Shown here piece by piece: positions 1 to 8,142 of a DNA stretch of 20,562 bases. Positions within the stretch are counted from its first letter, which is position 1. The number at the start of each line of letters is the position of its first letter. The position numbers were made by a program, and so were the translations under genes. This DNA comes from 14-2 sp963628035 (lineage in GTDB: Bacteria; Bacillota; Clostridia; Lachnospirales; Lachnospiraceae): contig CAVGED010000117.1 in NCBI GenBank assembly GCA_963628035.1, positions 1-20,562 of the forward strand, given 5' to 3'. The notes below the pieces were generated by a model. It saw nothing but the letters and a program-made list of their open reading frames with translations. It was not told the origin of the DNA and did no database searches.

Positions 1-73
1 ATTAAGCTTGCATAAGTTAGGACTGCTCAAGAAATAGTTCATGAAACAACCCTGGATAATTTCCAGAATCAAC

Positions 74-103
74 TTGCTATGACAGTGTGTGTTGTGTTAG
101 AAT
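74..103 (+). promoter_or_regulatory. Possible promoter of the AAA-ATPase-like gene
   Basis: A -35-like TTGCTA (74-79, four of six consensus bases) and a -10-like TAGAAT (98-103, five of six) are separated by 18 bp and lie about 40 bp before the start codon at 146. A second AT-rich hexamer, TATAAA at 109-114, has no good -35 partner. The match is only fair. Apart from this site and the ribosome binding site (GAGAGGAG, 131-136 region), nothing recognisable was seen in bases 1-145. Confidence 0.35.
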
Positions 104-145
104 GGACATATAAAAAAGATTGTCGATGGAGAGGAGCATGCGTGG

Positions 146-1729
146 ATGGGGCTATATTTAAATCCTGGGAATGAAGCTTTTCGAATTGCAGTATCCAGTG
201 AAATATATGTAGATAAATCTGAAATGATTGCATTTATAAATCAGCGCTTACGGCAGGACAAACGCTATATTTGTGTCAGCAGACCTCGGCGTTTTGGAAA
301 GTCTACTGCTGCAAATATGCTCATGGCATATTACGACCGCGGCTGTGACTCCGAAAAATTGTTTCAAAAATGCAAAATTGCAAAAGACAAAACATTTGCA
401 GAACAGTTGAATCAACATGATGTCATATATATCAATGTCCAACAGTTTTTACGAAAAGTAAACTCTTTGTCAGACCTAGGAAAATGTATTGAATCTGCAA
501 TTTTGGATGATCTGAAAGATGCATATGCCGTATATCTTGAGGATAAATGTTACACCCTACCTGATGCGCTTGCTGTGATTTACAGTAAAGAGACCAGGGC
601 GAAGAAGGGCTTTATTTTTATTGTAGATGAATGGGACTGCCTTTTCCGCATTGCAAAGGATGATACGGCTGCTCAGAAGGCTTATCTTGATTTTTTAAGG
701 GATTTGTTCAAAGACCGAACCTATGTTACGCTTGCATATATGACCGGAATCTTACCGATTAAGAAATACGGCACACACTCGGCCATCAATATTTTTGATG
801 AATATTCCATGATGAATCCAAAGGAACTGGCCGAGTATGTGGGATTCACGGAACAGGAAGTGAAGGATCTGTGTCAGAGATTTAAGATGAATTTTGAGGA
901 CGTGCAAAGCTGGTATGATGGGTATCAATTTGCCAATCACCTGAGTATCTACAATCCGAAATCTGTTGTGGACGCTATGCTGAACCGTGAATTTGACAGC
1001 TACTGGACAGAAACAGAAACATATGAAGCACTCAAAATATATATTGAAATGGACTTTGATGGACTGAAGACCGCAATTGTCACGATGCTCGGCGGCGGAA
1101 GATGCCGGGTGAATTCCCGAAAATTTCAGAACGATATGACAACCTTTAAGACAAAGGATGATGTTCTTACCCTTTTGGTTCACTTGGGATATCTGGCGTA
1201 TGACAAAAGTACCCAGGAGGTATACATTCCAAATCAGGAGATTGCCACGGAATTCATGAATGCGATTGACGAGCCTGCGTGGGATGGGGTGATCCAGGCA
1301 ACGGCACAATCAAAAGCCTTGTTGAATGCCACATGGAACATGGACGCTACGGCTGTTGCAGAAGGTATGGATGTAATTCATACAGAGACCACCTCTTTGC
1401 TGGAATACAACGATGAGAATTCTCTGGCATGTTCTGTATTTATGGCTTACTATAGCACAAAAGCATACTATATGCCACCCATTCGTGAATTGCCTACAGG
1501 CAAGGGATTTGCAGATATTGTATATCTTCCACGCCGGGAAATGAATCATCCAGCACTGCTTATCGAGCTGAAATGGGACAAGACTGCCGAATCGGCCCTA
1601 CAGCAGATTAAAGATAAGACGTATGTGGAAGCATTGAAAAATTATACTGGTGATATCTTGCTGATAGGGATCAATTATAATAAAAAAGACAAAAAACATC
1701 AATGTAGAATTGAACGATATAAACTGTAA
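146..1729 (+). CDS. AAA-ATPase-like / PD-(D/E)XK nuclease-superfamily protein
   Basis: This 527-residue protein has the two-part build of the AAA-ATPase_like family (PF09820) joined to a C-terminal PD-(D/E)XK-like domain (PF08011 type). A Walker A-like loop SRPRRFGKST is at residues 45-54 and the Walker B-type IVDEWD at 159-164. The family signature GILPIKKYGTHSAIN follows at 201-215. Near the C-terminus, D457 (in FADIVY) and E474-L-K476 (in LIELKW) match the spaced acidic and lysine residues of the nuclease fold. The family is common, often as many paralogs, in gut Clostridia and Bacteroidetes. Its role is not established; nucleic-acid processing or defence is inference. The start is set by GAGAGGAG 9-10 bp upstream and by the family-like N-terminus (YLNPGNEAFR). 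It is a lone plus-strand gene, more AT-rich than the minus-strand block, which fits independent acquisition. The frame is intact. Confidence 0.85.
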   Translation: MGLYLNPGNEAFRIAVSSEIYVDKSEMIAFINQRLRQDKRYICVSRPRRFGKSTAANMLMAYYDRGCDSEKLFQKCKIAKDKTFAEQLNQHDVIYINVQQFLRKVNSLSDLGKCIESAILDDLKDAYAVYLEDKCYTLPDALAVIYSKETRAKKGFIFIVDEWDCLFRIAKDDTAAQKAYLDFLRDLFKDRTYVTLAYMTGILPIKKYGTHSAINIFDEYSMMNPKELAEYVGFTEQEVKDLCQRFKMNFEDVQSWYDGYQFANHLSIYNPKSVVDAMLNREFDSYWTETETYEALKIYIEMDFDGLKTAIVTMLGGGRCRVNSRKFQNDMTTFKTKDDVLTLLVHLGYLAYDKSTQEVYIPNQEIATEFMNAIDEPAWDGVIQATAQSKALLNATWNMDATAVAEGMDVIHTETTSLLEYNDENSLACSVFMAYYSTKAYYMPPIRELPTGKGFADIVYLPRREMNHPALLIELKWDKTAESALQQIKDKTYVEALKNYTGDILLIGINYNKKDKKHQCRIERYKL

Positions 1730-1734
1730 CGAAA

Positions 1735-1768
1735 GGGAGCCGCACATCAGTGCGGCTCCCAATTTATT
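1735..1768. terminator. Bidirectional intrinsic terminator
   Basis: A perfect 11-bp inverted repeat, GGGAGCCGCAC (1735-1745) and GTGCGGCTCCC (1750-1760), with a 4-base loop, lies 6 bp past the stop of the plus-strand gene and 40 bp past the stop of the convergent hsp20 gene. AATTTATT follows it on the plus strand. On the minus strand the hairpin is followed by only TTTC, so termination is probably stronger for the plus-strand gene. A smaller stem GTAGC/GCTAC is at 1771-1783. Confidence 0.8.
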
Positions 1769-1800
1769 CCGTAGCATCGCTACTCCGGTCTCCCGGCAGC

Positions 1801-2247
1801 TTATTCAATTGCAATATACTTCTGCTCTTCTACGGCCGGAGCTTCCTTCTTGGGGATCAGGAGCTTTAAGACACCATTCTCAAAGCTGGCCTTGATATCC
1901 TCCTTCTGGACACCCTCGCCTACGTAGAAGCTTCTCTGGCAATGTCCGGTGTAACGCTCACGTCTTACGAACTTGCCATTCTCGTCCTTCTCATCATTCT
2001 CACTGTTGTGCTCCGCAGAGATGGTCAGATAACCATCCTTCAGGTCAGCCTTCAGATCCTGCTTCTCGTAACCCGGAAGCTCCATCTCCATCTGGTAGCT
2101 GTCGCCCAGATCCTGCACATCGGTGCTCATAGCCGTTGTCCCTACGTTTCCAAAGCCGGAACGGAACATGTCATCAAAGACACTGTCGAAAGGATCGTTG
2201 AAAAAGCTGTCTACAAAATTGTTATTAAAAATACTCGGTGCATACAT
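1801..2247 (-). CDS. hsp20: Hsp20/alpha-crystallin family small heat-shock protein (full-length paralog)
   Basis: This 148-residue ATP-independent holdase chaperone would bind unfolding cytosolic proteins under stress. The N-terminal arm (about 1-38) is rich in Phe, Asn and Asp (SIFNNNFVDSFFNDPF), as is usual for bacterial class A Hsp20. The alpha-crystallin domain spans about 40-135, with ELPGYEKQDLKADLKDG early and the closing GVLKLLIPK beta-strand motif. The C-terminus ends in KYIAIE, whose IAI is a likely I-x-I anchoring motif for oligomer assembly. Length is typical. The start codon follows GGAGG by 8 bp. It is the second gene of a two-gene unit, 102 bp after the paralog at 2350-2700; no convincing promoter was seen between them, so it is probably transcribed from the CIRCE-controlled promoter upstream. 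Confidence 0.95.
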   Translation of the reverse strand: MYAPSIFNNNFVDSFFNDPFDSVFDDMFRSGFGNVGTTAMSTDVQDLGDSYQMEMELPGYEKQDLKADLKDGYLTISAEHNSENDEKDENGKFVRRERYTGHCQRSFYVGEGVQKEDIKASFENGVLKLLIPKKEAPAVEEQKYIAIE

Positions 2248-2349
2248 AAGTCATTCCTCCTTGAATGAAAACTGTTGTTATTTTATAAAAAACTATTTCT
2301 TGTTGTCTGCTACTTACTGTTTGTTACTTTACAATACGGACGCTTCCGA

Positions 2350-2700
2350 TTATGCAATATCAATGCGGTTATCTGCGATAGCCTTCTGGGTCGGATGCTT
2401 TGGAATCAAGAGCTTCAGCACGCCATGTTTATAGGACGCCTGGATATCTTCCTGATGAACCGCGCTACCTACATAGAAGCTTCTCTGGTATACACCAGTG
2501 TAGCGTTCCTGGCGGATCATCTTGCCCCTCTTCTGTTCCTTCTCCTTATCCCGCGTGGCGGAAACAATCAGATTGCCATCCTTCACATAGGCCTTAATAT
2601 CTTCCTTCTGGAATCCAGGAAGGTCAATATCAAGAATATACTGATCATCCTTCTCTCTCACATCGCTTTTCATTGGATAATGTCTTTTTGAAATCATCAT
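2350..2700 (-). CDS. Hsp20/alpha-crystallin family small heat-shock protein (short-arm paralog)
   Basis: This 116-residue protein is clearly paralogous to its downstream neighbour: DLPGFQKEDIKAYVKDG, RQERYTGVYQRSFYVG and GVLKLLIPK align along the alpha-crystallin domain. It differs in having only about 15 residues before the domain, against about 40 in the neighbour, so most of the usual N-terminal arm is missing. The C-terminus ends with RIDIA, a plausible I-x-I motif. The start (ATGATG) is supported by AAGGAGG 8 bp upstream and there is no in-frame coding extension, so the short arm looks real. The N-terminal arm usually drives substrate binding and higher oligomers, so this paralog may form smaller assemblies or mixed ones with its partner (inference). 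It is the first gene of the unit, directly behind the CIRCE promoter. Confidence 0.93.
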   Translation of the reverse strand: MMISKRHYPMKSDVREKDDQYILDIDLPGFQKEDIKAYVKDGNLIVSATRDKEKEQKRGKMIRQERYTGVYQRSFYVGSAVHQEDIQASYKHGVLKLLIPKHPTQKAIADNRIDIA

Positions 2701-2747
2701 ATGTCCTTCCTCCTTCTTGTGACATCTGTTATCTTTGTTCTATACGT

Positions 2748-2776
2748 GTTATAACACATGTTATTAGCACTGTCAA
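2748..2776 (-). promoter_or_regulatory. Vegetative promoter of the hsp20 pair
   Basis: On the minus strand a consensus -35 TTGACA (plus-strand positions 2771-2776) and a -10 TATAAC (2748-2753, five of six) are separated by exactly 17 bp. The -35 hexamer sits inside the CIRCE operator, so HrcA binding would block RNA polymerase. The spacer and -10 region also hold a small palindrome, ATAACA/TGTTAT (2751-2764). The start of transcription is expected near 2741, leaving a leader of about 40 bases. Confidence 0.85.
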
Positions 2777-2790
2777 GAGGCGAGTGCTAA
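2764..2790. promoter_or_regulatory. CIRCE element (HrcA operator)
   Basis: TTAGCACTG (2764-2772), a 9-bp spacer, then GAGTGCTAA (2782-2790). This matches the CIRCE consensus TTAGCACTC-N9-GAGTGCTAA at 17 of 18 arm positions. CIRCE is the binding site of the heat-shock repressor HrcA, normally found before groESL and dnaK operons; here it controls the two hsp20 genes. It overlaps the -35 box of their promoter. Confidence 0.95.
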
Positions 2791-2853
2791 AATTCACATT
2801 TTTTTCACATTTTGATTCAAAGCCACCTTTCCAAAAGCAGGGATTATATCGAA

Positions 2854-2887
2854 ATAAGGCGGCTACCGTCTTCGATAGTCGCCTTAT
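2854..2887 (-). terminator. Probable terminator of the antiporter operon
   Basis: A 12-bp stem with one G-T pair, ATAAGGCGGCTA (2854-2865) and TAGTCGCCTTAT (2876-2887), starts 27 bp past the stop of the last antiporter gene. On the minus strand it is followed by TTCGATATAATCC, so the T-tract is weak. It is the only strong hairpin between that gene and the hsp20 promoter. The remaining bases, about 2791-2853, are AT-rich and hold nothing else recognisable. Confidence 0.6.
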
Positions 2888-2914
2888 AGGTTAGGATATT
2901 GCTTTCATCTTGCT

Positions 2915-4984
2915 TTAAAAAAGTATCAGATAAAACAGCGTCAGTGTAAGTCCGATGCACAAAAGCATCAGCGCAAAGGACATGCTCCGCTCGATCACCA
3001 TGCGATTTTCCCGCCGCTCTTCTCTTCTGACCGCCAGTTCATGAACATAATCCCGCTGCACCGGATTCCTGCGGGACCAGGTGCGATTGCCAAGATCACG
3101 CACCCGGTTCAGGAAACGTCCGGCCAGCAGCGTGAAGAAGCTGCCCTCCTCCAGTTCATGCGGCAGCGGGCTGTCACGGTAGATCGTCTTACGCAGAACC
3201 ACCACCAGCACATCCACCAGACTGTCCAGTACCCTGCAGACCAGACCGCACACCAGCGGTAAAAGCTGAAGAAGCAAAGGACGATAGATCAACTCCTCCA
3301 GATCCAGCCAGGACGGCCAGCGATCCAGGTACCGCCGCTTTCCGCCCCGCTCCATCAGGAGCTTACGGATTACCAGAGCATACACCAGCCCACCGATTCC
3401 TATAGAGAGCGCCGCCCCGAAAAGATTCTCAAGGCAAAAGTAAGAAACCCGCTCCCCTACATCCGTCAAGCGAAAGAATCCCTGTCCCAGCACAGCCGCC
3501 CGATCCATGATTTGGTGAGGAAACAGCCCCCACACCAGGAGCACCAGGGCGCCCCCGCCAAGTGCGAAGGTGCTCGCAGGATTCATATATCTCTTCTGAC
3601 TATCAAACTGCTCCTGCATCTTAGCGTCCTCATTTTTTTCAACAAAAACTGCCACGTACAGCTTCGTCATATAGGCCACCGTCAGTCCGCCGGAAAACAG
3701 GAATATCCACTCAACCGCCTTCATCGCAATGCCGCCGCCAAATGCCACGATACTCTCGTGGAGCAGCGTCTTGCTGACATAGCCGCCGAACAGAGGGATA
3801 CCGGAGATAGCCAGCGCCCCCACCAGAAAGATTCCCTTTAAGAGCGGCTTCTTTCTTCCAAATCCCCGGATCTCGTTTAGATTCAACGCATACGTATTGA
3901 AGAAGATCACGCCTGCCGCCAGGAAAAGTACCAGCTTGATCAGCGAATGGTTCACCATATGAAGCAGTGTGCCATGCACCGCAAGCGCACGCTCCTGCCC
4001 CAGAAGTCCCTGCATACCGATCCCGATCAGGATAAAGCCGATCTGGGACATGGAGGAACAGGCCAGTGTCCGCTTCAGATCGATGGAAAAGACTGCCAGA
4101 AGCGCGCCGCCGAACATCGTTACTACTCCCAGCATCAGCAGGAGCTTCCCCCACACTTCATCTTGCAAAAAGAGATTGGCGGACAGCAAAATGATTCCGT
4201 ACACACCCGTCTTTGTCAGAATACCGGAAAGCAATGCCGATGCCGGGGCAGGCGCCACCGGGTGTGCCTTCGGCAGCCAGATATGGAGCGGGAAAGCCCC
4301 CGCCTTGGCCCCAAAGCCAACCAGCATACAGATTCCGGCTGCGAATAACCCCTGCGGATTTGAAGCCTGCAAAGCCGCGCCCTGAAGTTCATCGATCGTC
4401 ACAGTTCCTAATTCATGGTATATTAAGAAGATCCCCATCAGCATCGCCAGACCACCGATGACCGACACTGCCAGGTATGTTTCCGCCGCCCGCAGGGATG
4501 CTCCACGCTCCTCCTGAGTCACCCATACGTAAGAAGAAAACGACATGAGTTCAAAGAAGATAAAGGTGGTGTACAGATCTGCCGACAAAAACACACCCAT
4601 GGTAGCTCCCAGCGTCCATAACAGAAACAGATAAAATCGGTTCCGGTTCTCGTGATGAGCGAAATATTCTCTGGATATAATGGTAGCCATCATCCACATG
4701 AAAGCCGCTACTGTTCCATAGATCAGACGAAAGCCGTCCAACTGAAAATGCAGTCCGAAGCCGCAGACCTCCTTTAAGGAAAGCGCAAGATTTCCAAGCA
4801 GATCAGCAGATTCCCCCGCGCCGATAACTCTCCTCGCCAGCACCAGCATAAGTGCGAACTCCAGAACGACCGCTATGTCTGCCAGATAATCCCGGCACCT
4901 CTCGCTCCTCTTCCCTGCCCCGTAGCAGATAAGTCCCGCAAGAAATGGGAAAAATACCAGTATTCCTAACATGATCTCATACAT
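2915..4984 (-). CDS. Antiporter-like proton-conducting subunit with long C-terminal extension (fourth of four)
   Basis: This 689-residue polytopic membrane protein has a core (about 1-490) of the proton_antipo_M / NuoL-MrpD family. E145 in the TM5 motif FFELMSF, K227 in GFGAKAG (TM7), the loop FPLHIWLPKAHPVAP with H234 and H241, K258 (TM8), H342/H346/K350 and K405 (TM12) are all in place, so a full proton path looks intact. About 200 residues follow the core: two further hydrophobic stretches (about 520-540 and 570-598), a charged loop (about 600-662, rich in Arg and Glu) and a last membrane helix (about 668-689). Such extensions occur in NuoL, HyfB and MrpA, where the C-terminal part packs along the arm; homology to those is not evident here. 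It is the last gene of the operon, 12 bp after its neighbour, with GGAGG 8 bp before ATG. Confidence 0.9.
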   Translation of the reverse strand: MYEIMLGILVFFPFLAGLICYGAGKRSERCRDYLADIAVVLEFALMLVLARRVIGAGESADLLGNLALSLKEVCGFGLHFQLDGFRLIYGTVAAFMWMMATIISREYFAHHENRNRFYLFLLWTLGATMGVFLSADLYTTFIFFELMSFSSYVWVTQEERGASLRAAETYLAVSVIGGLAMLMGIFLIYHELGTVTIDELQGAALQASNPQGLFAAGICMLVGFGAKAGAFPLHIWLPKAHPVAPAPASALLSGILTKTGVYGIILLSANLFLQDEVWGKLLLMLGVVTMFGGALLAVFSIDLKRTLACSSMSQIGFILIGIGMQGLLGQERALAVHGTLLHMVNHSLIKLVLFLAAGVIFFNTYALNLNEIRGFGRKKPLLKGIFLVGALAISGIPLFGGYVSKTLLHESIVAFGGGIAMKAVEWIFLFSGGLTVAYMTKLYVAVFVEKNEDAKMQEQFDSQKRYMNPASTFALGGGALVLLVWGLFPHQIMDRAAVLGQGFFRLTDVGERVSYFCLENLFGAALSIGIGGLVYALVIRKLLMERGGKRRYLDRWPSWLDLEELIYRPLLLQLLPLVCGLVCRVLDSLVDVLVVVLRKTIYRDSPLPHELEEGSFFTLLAGRFLNRVRDLGNRTWSRRNPVQRDYVHELAVRREERRENRMVIERSMSFALMLLCIGLTLTLFYLILF

Positions 4985-4996
4985 ATTCCATCCCTC

Positions 4997-6472
4997 CTAT
5001 CTCACAAAGGACGTAAGCTCCGTCAGTGCCGCGATCAACGGCTCCGGGTGCAGTCCGAACACAAACATCGCTATGACAAAAACAACAAGGGGAAGCAGCA
5101 TCATCCAATTTGGATCCCTCACATCGCCCAGGGTCTCATAATCAAAGTCTTTTCCCGGGAAAAAGGCCCGTACAGACACCGTCAGCATATAGATCGCTGT
5201 CAGCAGCGCCGAGATCATCAACGCTGCAACACCAACCACTGCCAGCGGGTGATCACTTACCACGGCAGCCTGCGCCAGATTCCACTTGCTGATAAAGCCG
5301 CAGAGCCCCGGCACTCCCATCAGAGCAAACCCGGATATGGTAAAGATGGAAAAAACAATCGGCATCTTCCGTCCAAGGCCCGAAAGCTCATGGACATAAT
5401 TTCTGCCGCTCTTATAGATGACTGCCCCTGCACAGAAGAAGGAGCAGATCTTCATCACAGCGTGAAAGATCATATGCAGAAGCGCACCCAAAAGCCCCAG
5501 CGGAGACATCAGCGTCACTCCGAACAGGATATAGGACAGATTACTCATGGTGGAGTATGCCAGCCGCCGTTTGAAATGCGTCTCCTTCAGCGCCCGGCTG
5601 CAGCCATACACAATGGTGATGATCACAAACACCATAACCACACTCTGGGTCCAGGTACCCTTCAGGAATTCTGTCCCGAAGCTATAGTAAGTCACACGCA
5701 TCACTGCAAAGGCACCGGCCTTCACCACCGCCACCGCATGAAGCAGCGCCGTCACCGGTGTCGGTGCCACACTGGCCTTGGGAAGCCACACACCCATGGG
5801 CCAGACGGCCGCCTTCACACTAAAGCCCAGGAAACTGAGTACATACACCAGCAGGAGCATCTGATTCTTCTCTCCCACCTTTGCAAGATCCAGCACCCCG
5901 CCTGGCACAAATGCAGGGGTTGTCCCATACATCAGCACGAAGATCACACCGATAAAGGCAAAGGCCGCACCGCCCAGTGAAAAATACAGGTATGTCCGGC
6001 TGGCCAGGATAGCCTCCCTGGTGAGCGTATGCATAACCAGCGGCAGTGTCACCAGCGTCAGCATCTCGAAGAAGCAGTACATGGTCAGGATATCACCTGC
6101 CAGCGCGATCCCCAGCACAACACCGTAGGTAATGGTATAAAATAAGAAAAATATTTTTTCGTGTCTCTCGTGCTTCATATATTCGAACGCATACAGCGTG
6201 GCAAAGGGCCACAACGATGAGACGATCCCGGCAAACACAGTTCCAAGTCCGTCCAGACGAAAGCTGATGCACAGATCTCCGGTAAGTTCAAAGAGTACAA
6301 AGGATTCCTGGGACCTGTGAAGCAGCATCAGTATCACCAGAATGCTGTTCAGCACTACAAGGCCTTCCACATAGAATTCCATCCATATTCGCTTTTTCAG
6401 TGGGAGCAGCGGAACCAGGGATCCGCCCAGAATAGGAAGCAGAATCACAACTGCCATTATCATCGCATTCAT
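4997..6472 (-). CDS. Antiporter-like proton-conducting subunit, divergent loop (third of four)
   Basis: This 491-residue MrpD/NuoM-type membrane protein has about 14 predicted helices. E136 (CFFEMLTL, TM5), K220 (GFSVKAAVWP, TM7), K251 (TM8), H337/K341 and K396 (GFISKWNL, TM12) are conserved. Its TM7-TM8 region differs from its sisters: PMGVWLPKASVAPTPVTALLHAVAVVKAG replaces the usual PLHxWLPxAHPxAPxPxSAxLSG, so the first histidine and the AH pair are lost, while the TALLHA-x-x-VKAG form recalls NuoL and the N-terminal half of MrpA. It could therefore be the functional stand-in for MrpA-N in this complex (inference). The ATG follows GGAGGGAAAGAGA, and 12-bp gaps separate it from both neighbours. 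Confidence 0.9.
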   Translation of the reverse strand: MNAMIMAVVILLPILGGSLVPLLPLKKRIWMEFYVEGLVVLNSILVILMLLHRSQESFVLFELTGDLCISFRLDGLGTVFAGIVSSLWPFATLYAFEYMKHERHEKIFFLFYTITYGVVLGIALAGDILTMYCFFEMLTLVTLPLVMHTLTREAILASRTYLYFSLGGAAFAFIGVIFVLMYGTTPAFVPGGVLDLAKVGEKNQMLLLVYVLSFLGFSVKAAVWPMGVWLPKASVAPTPVTALLHAVAVVKAGAFAVMRVTYYSFGTEFLKGTWTQSVVMVFVIITIVYGCSRALKETHFKRRLAYSTMSNLSYILFGVTLMSPLGLLGALLHMIFHAVMKICSFFCAGAVIYKSGRNYVHELSGLGRKMPIVFSIFTISGFALMGVPGLCGFISKWNLAQAAVVSDHPLAVVGVAALMISALLTAIYMLTVSVRAFFPGKDFDYETLGDVRDPNWMMLLPLVVFVIAMFVFGLHPEPLIAALTELTSFVR

Positions 6473-6484
6473 TCTCTTTCCCTC

Positions 6485-8128
6485 CTACATCAGTATCGAA
6501 ACGATCCCGCTTATCAACTGCTCCAGCGGATTCGGAAAAATTCCAAGAAGTACGCCAAGTGCTGCCAAAATCACTAAGGGGATCCGCATGCCAAGAGGCG
6601 GCTCGCTATTCCCCGGTTCTGCCGCCCGGTCAGCCTGCGCTTCTCTCTCCTGCAACATCATTTGTTCCGCCGGGATTCCATGTCCATCCGCTGCCACATC
6701 AACAGATGATACGCTGCGCTCCCGTTTTCCGGGGAAAAATGCATGCATCGTTATCGGCAGCAGATATCCGGCAGTCAGAAGCGCACTTACCAGAAGCACC
6801 ACTGGTCCAAGATACCGGAACACACCCACATCTGCGTTAAGTGCGCCCTCGGCAAGATGCCACTTGCTGATAAAGCCGCTGGCAGGCGGGATTCCGATCA
6901 GTGCCAGTGAGGCAAGGGTATAGCTCCACATTGTGACGGGCATCTTCTTACCGAGACCGGAGAACTCATCCACCCTCGTCTTGCCGTATTGGAAAATAAA
7001 CACACCTGCGGTGAGGAACAACGCACATTTGATAAACCCGTGAAAAACCACATGCATAAGCGCTCCCGTCACAGCTTCCGGCTGCATGAGCGAAAGACCG
7101 AACAGAATATAAGACACCTGGCTCACCGTAGAGTAAGCCAACCGCTTCTTAAAGACCTTCTCCCGATACGCCAGCATGGATCCCATAAAAACAGTAATGA
7201 GCGTCAGACTCATCCATGCAGTCTGAACCCAGGTTCCGCGAAGAAAATCTGCGCCAACCACATAGTAGACCACCCGAAGAGTCATAAGCACACCGGCCTT
7301 AACGATGACGCCGGAGAGAACCGCGGATGCCGGACAGGGAGCCACCGGATGCGCTGTGGGCAGCCAGGCATGCAGCGGGAACATGCCGGCCTTGGCTCCA
7401 AAGCCAACCAGCATCACAAACACCACCGCAAGAAGAAAGCCTTCGTGTCCGGCAAGAATCCCAAGGTCCAGGGAACCGCCCGCCACGAAAGAAAGCGCGT
7501 CACAGTAGCGATACAGATAGAAGATTCCAAACAGTCCCATGTACGCACCGCACATGGAATAGAACAGATACTTCAACGCCGCCATGATGGATTCATGGGT
7601 ACCGCTGTGCATGACAAGTGGCATGGAAACCAGTGTCAACAGCTCGTAGAACAGATACATCGTCACCAGATTCCCGGAGAAATCAAGGCCGATCAGCACG
7701 CCGTACGCTAAGAGATAAAGTCCGAAAAAGCGCTTTTCATTCCCCTCATGCTTCATATAGGTAAAGGAATAGAACCCCACCAGCACCCAGATGATCGTCA
7801 TAAAGGTGACAAACAATCTTCCCACCCCGTCGATATGAAAATAGATGGGAATATCCTTCATCAGATAGAAGAATGTCACACTGTGCTCCCCTGACCAGGT
7901 TGCTGCCAGAGCCATGACAGCTGTAAGGAGCAACACAGCTGCCGTAAACATATGCAAGCCCCGTAGCCGCTTCCTCTTTTCTACCGCAATCCTGCCTTCG
8001 ACGTCTCCGACTCCGTCAGCAGCAGCGGTTGCTTTTCCGCTTCTTATGTATTCTTGCAGAGCTCCCGCCAGAAGGCACAGCCCTGCGACAGCCGGAAGAA
8101 ATACCGGCAGTAATATCCAACTACTCAT
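6485..8128 (-). CDS. Antiporter-like proton-conducting subunit (second of four)
   Basis: This 547-residue membrane protein of the proton_antipo_M family has E162 (YELLTL), K246 (GFGAKAGMFPLHAWLPTAHPVAP, with H253 and H260), K277, H363/K367 and K422 (GFISKWHL) as the expected proton-path residues. It is longer than a typical MrpD (about 490) because of two hydrophilic, low-complexity stretches: residues about 28-58 after the first helix (alanine, glycine and charged residues) and about 455-502 before the last helix (Glu, Ala and Gln rich). Both probably form loops outside the membrane. The sequence between 110 and 440 is close to the third subunit (YMKHE, LVMH, SYILFG are shared), so these two probably arose by duplication. 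It starts 14 bp after the upstream stop, with AGGGGAGAGGAAG before ATG. Confidence 0.9.
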   Translation of the reverse strand: MSSWILLPVFLPAVAGLCLLAGALQEYIRSGKATAAADGVGDVEGRIAVEKRKRLRGLHMFTAAVLLLTAVMALAATWSGEHSVTFFYLMKDIPIYFHIDGVGRLFVTFMTIIWVLVGFYSFTYMKHEGNEKRFFGLYLLAYGVLIGLDFSGNLVTMYLFYELLTLVSMPLVMHSGTHESIMAALKYLFYSMCGAYMGLFGIFYLYRYCDALSFVAGGSLDLGILAGHEGFLLAVVFVMLVGFGAKAGMFPLHAWLPTAHPVAPCPASAVLSGVIVKAGVLMTLRVVYYVVGADFLRGTWVQTAWMSLTLITVFMGSMLAYREKVFKKRLAYSTVSQVSYILFGLSLMQPEAVTGALMHVVFHGFIKCALFLTAGVFIFQYGKTRVDEFSGLGKKMPVTMWSYTLASLALIGIPPASGFISKWHLAEGALNADVGVFRYLGPVVLLVSALLTAGYLLPITMHAFFPGKRERSVSSVDVAADGHGIPAEQMMLQEREAQADRAAEPGNSEPPLGMRIPLVILAALGVLLGIFPNPLEQLISGIVSILM

Positions 8129-8142
8129 CTTCCTCTCCCCTT

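Noticed and set aside
2248..2349. Separate promoter for the downstream hsp20 gene
   Set aside because: Scanned the 102-bp gap on the minus strand; only poor -35/-10 combinations were found.
5048..5980. Long open frame on the plus strand (310 codons) opposite the third antiporter gene, with similar ones at 6989-7711, 8281-8994 and 10015-10752
   Set aside because: Their translations are rich in His, Gln, Arg and Lys without domains and mirror hydrophobic codons of the real genes on the minus strand; no ribosome binding sites were seen.
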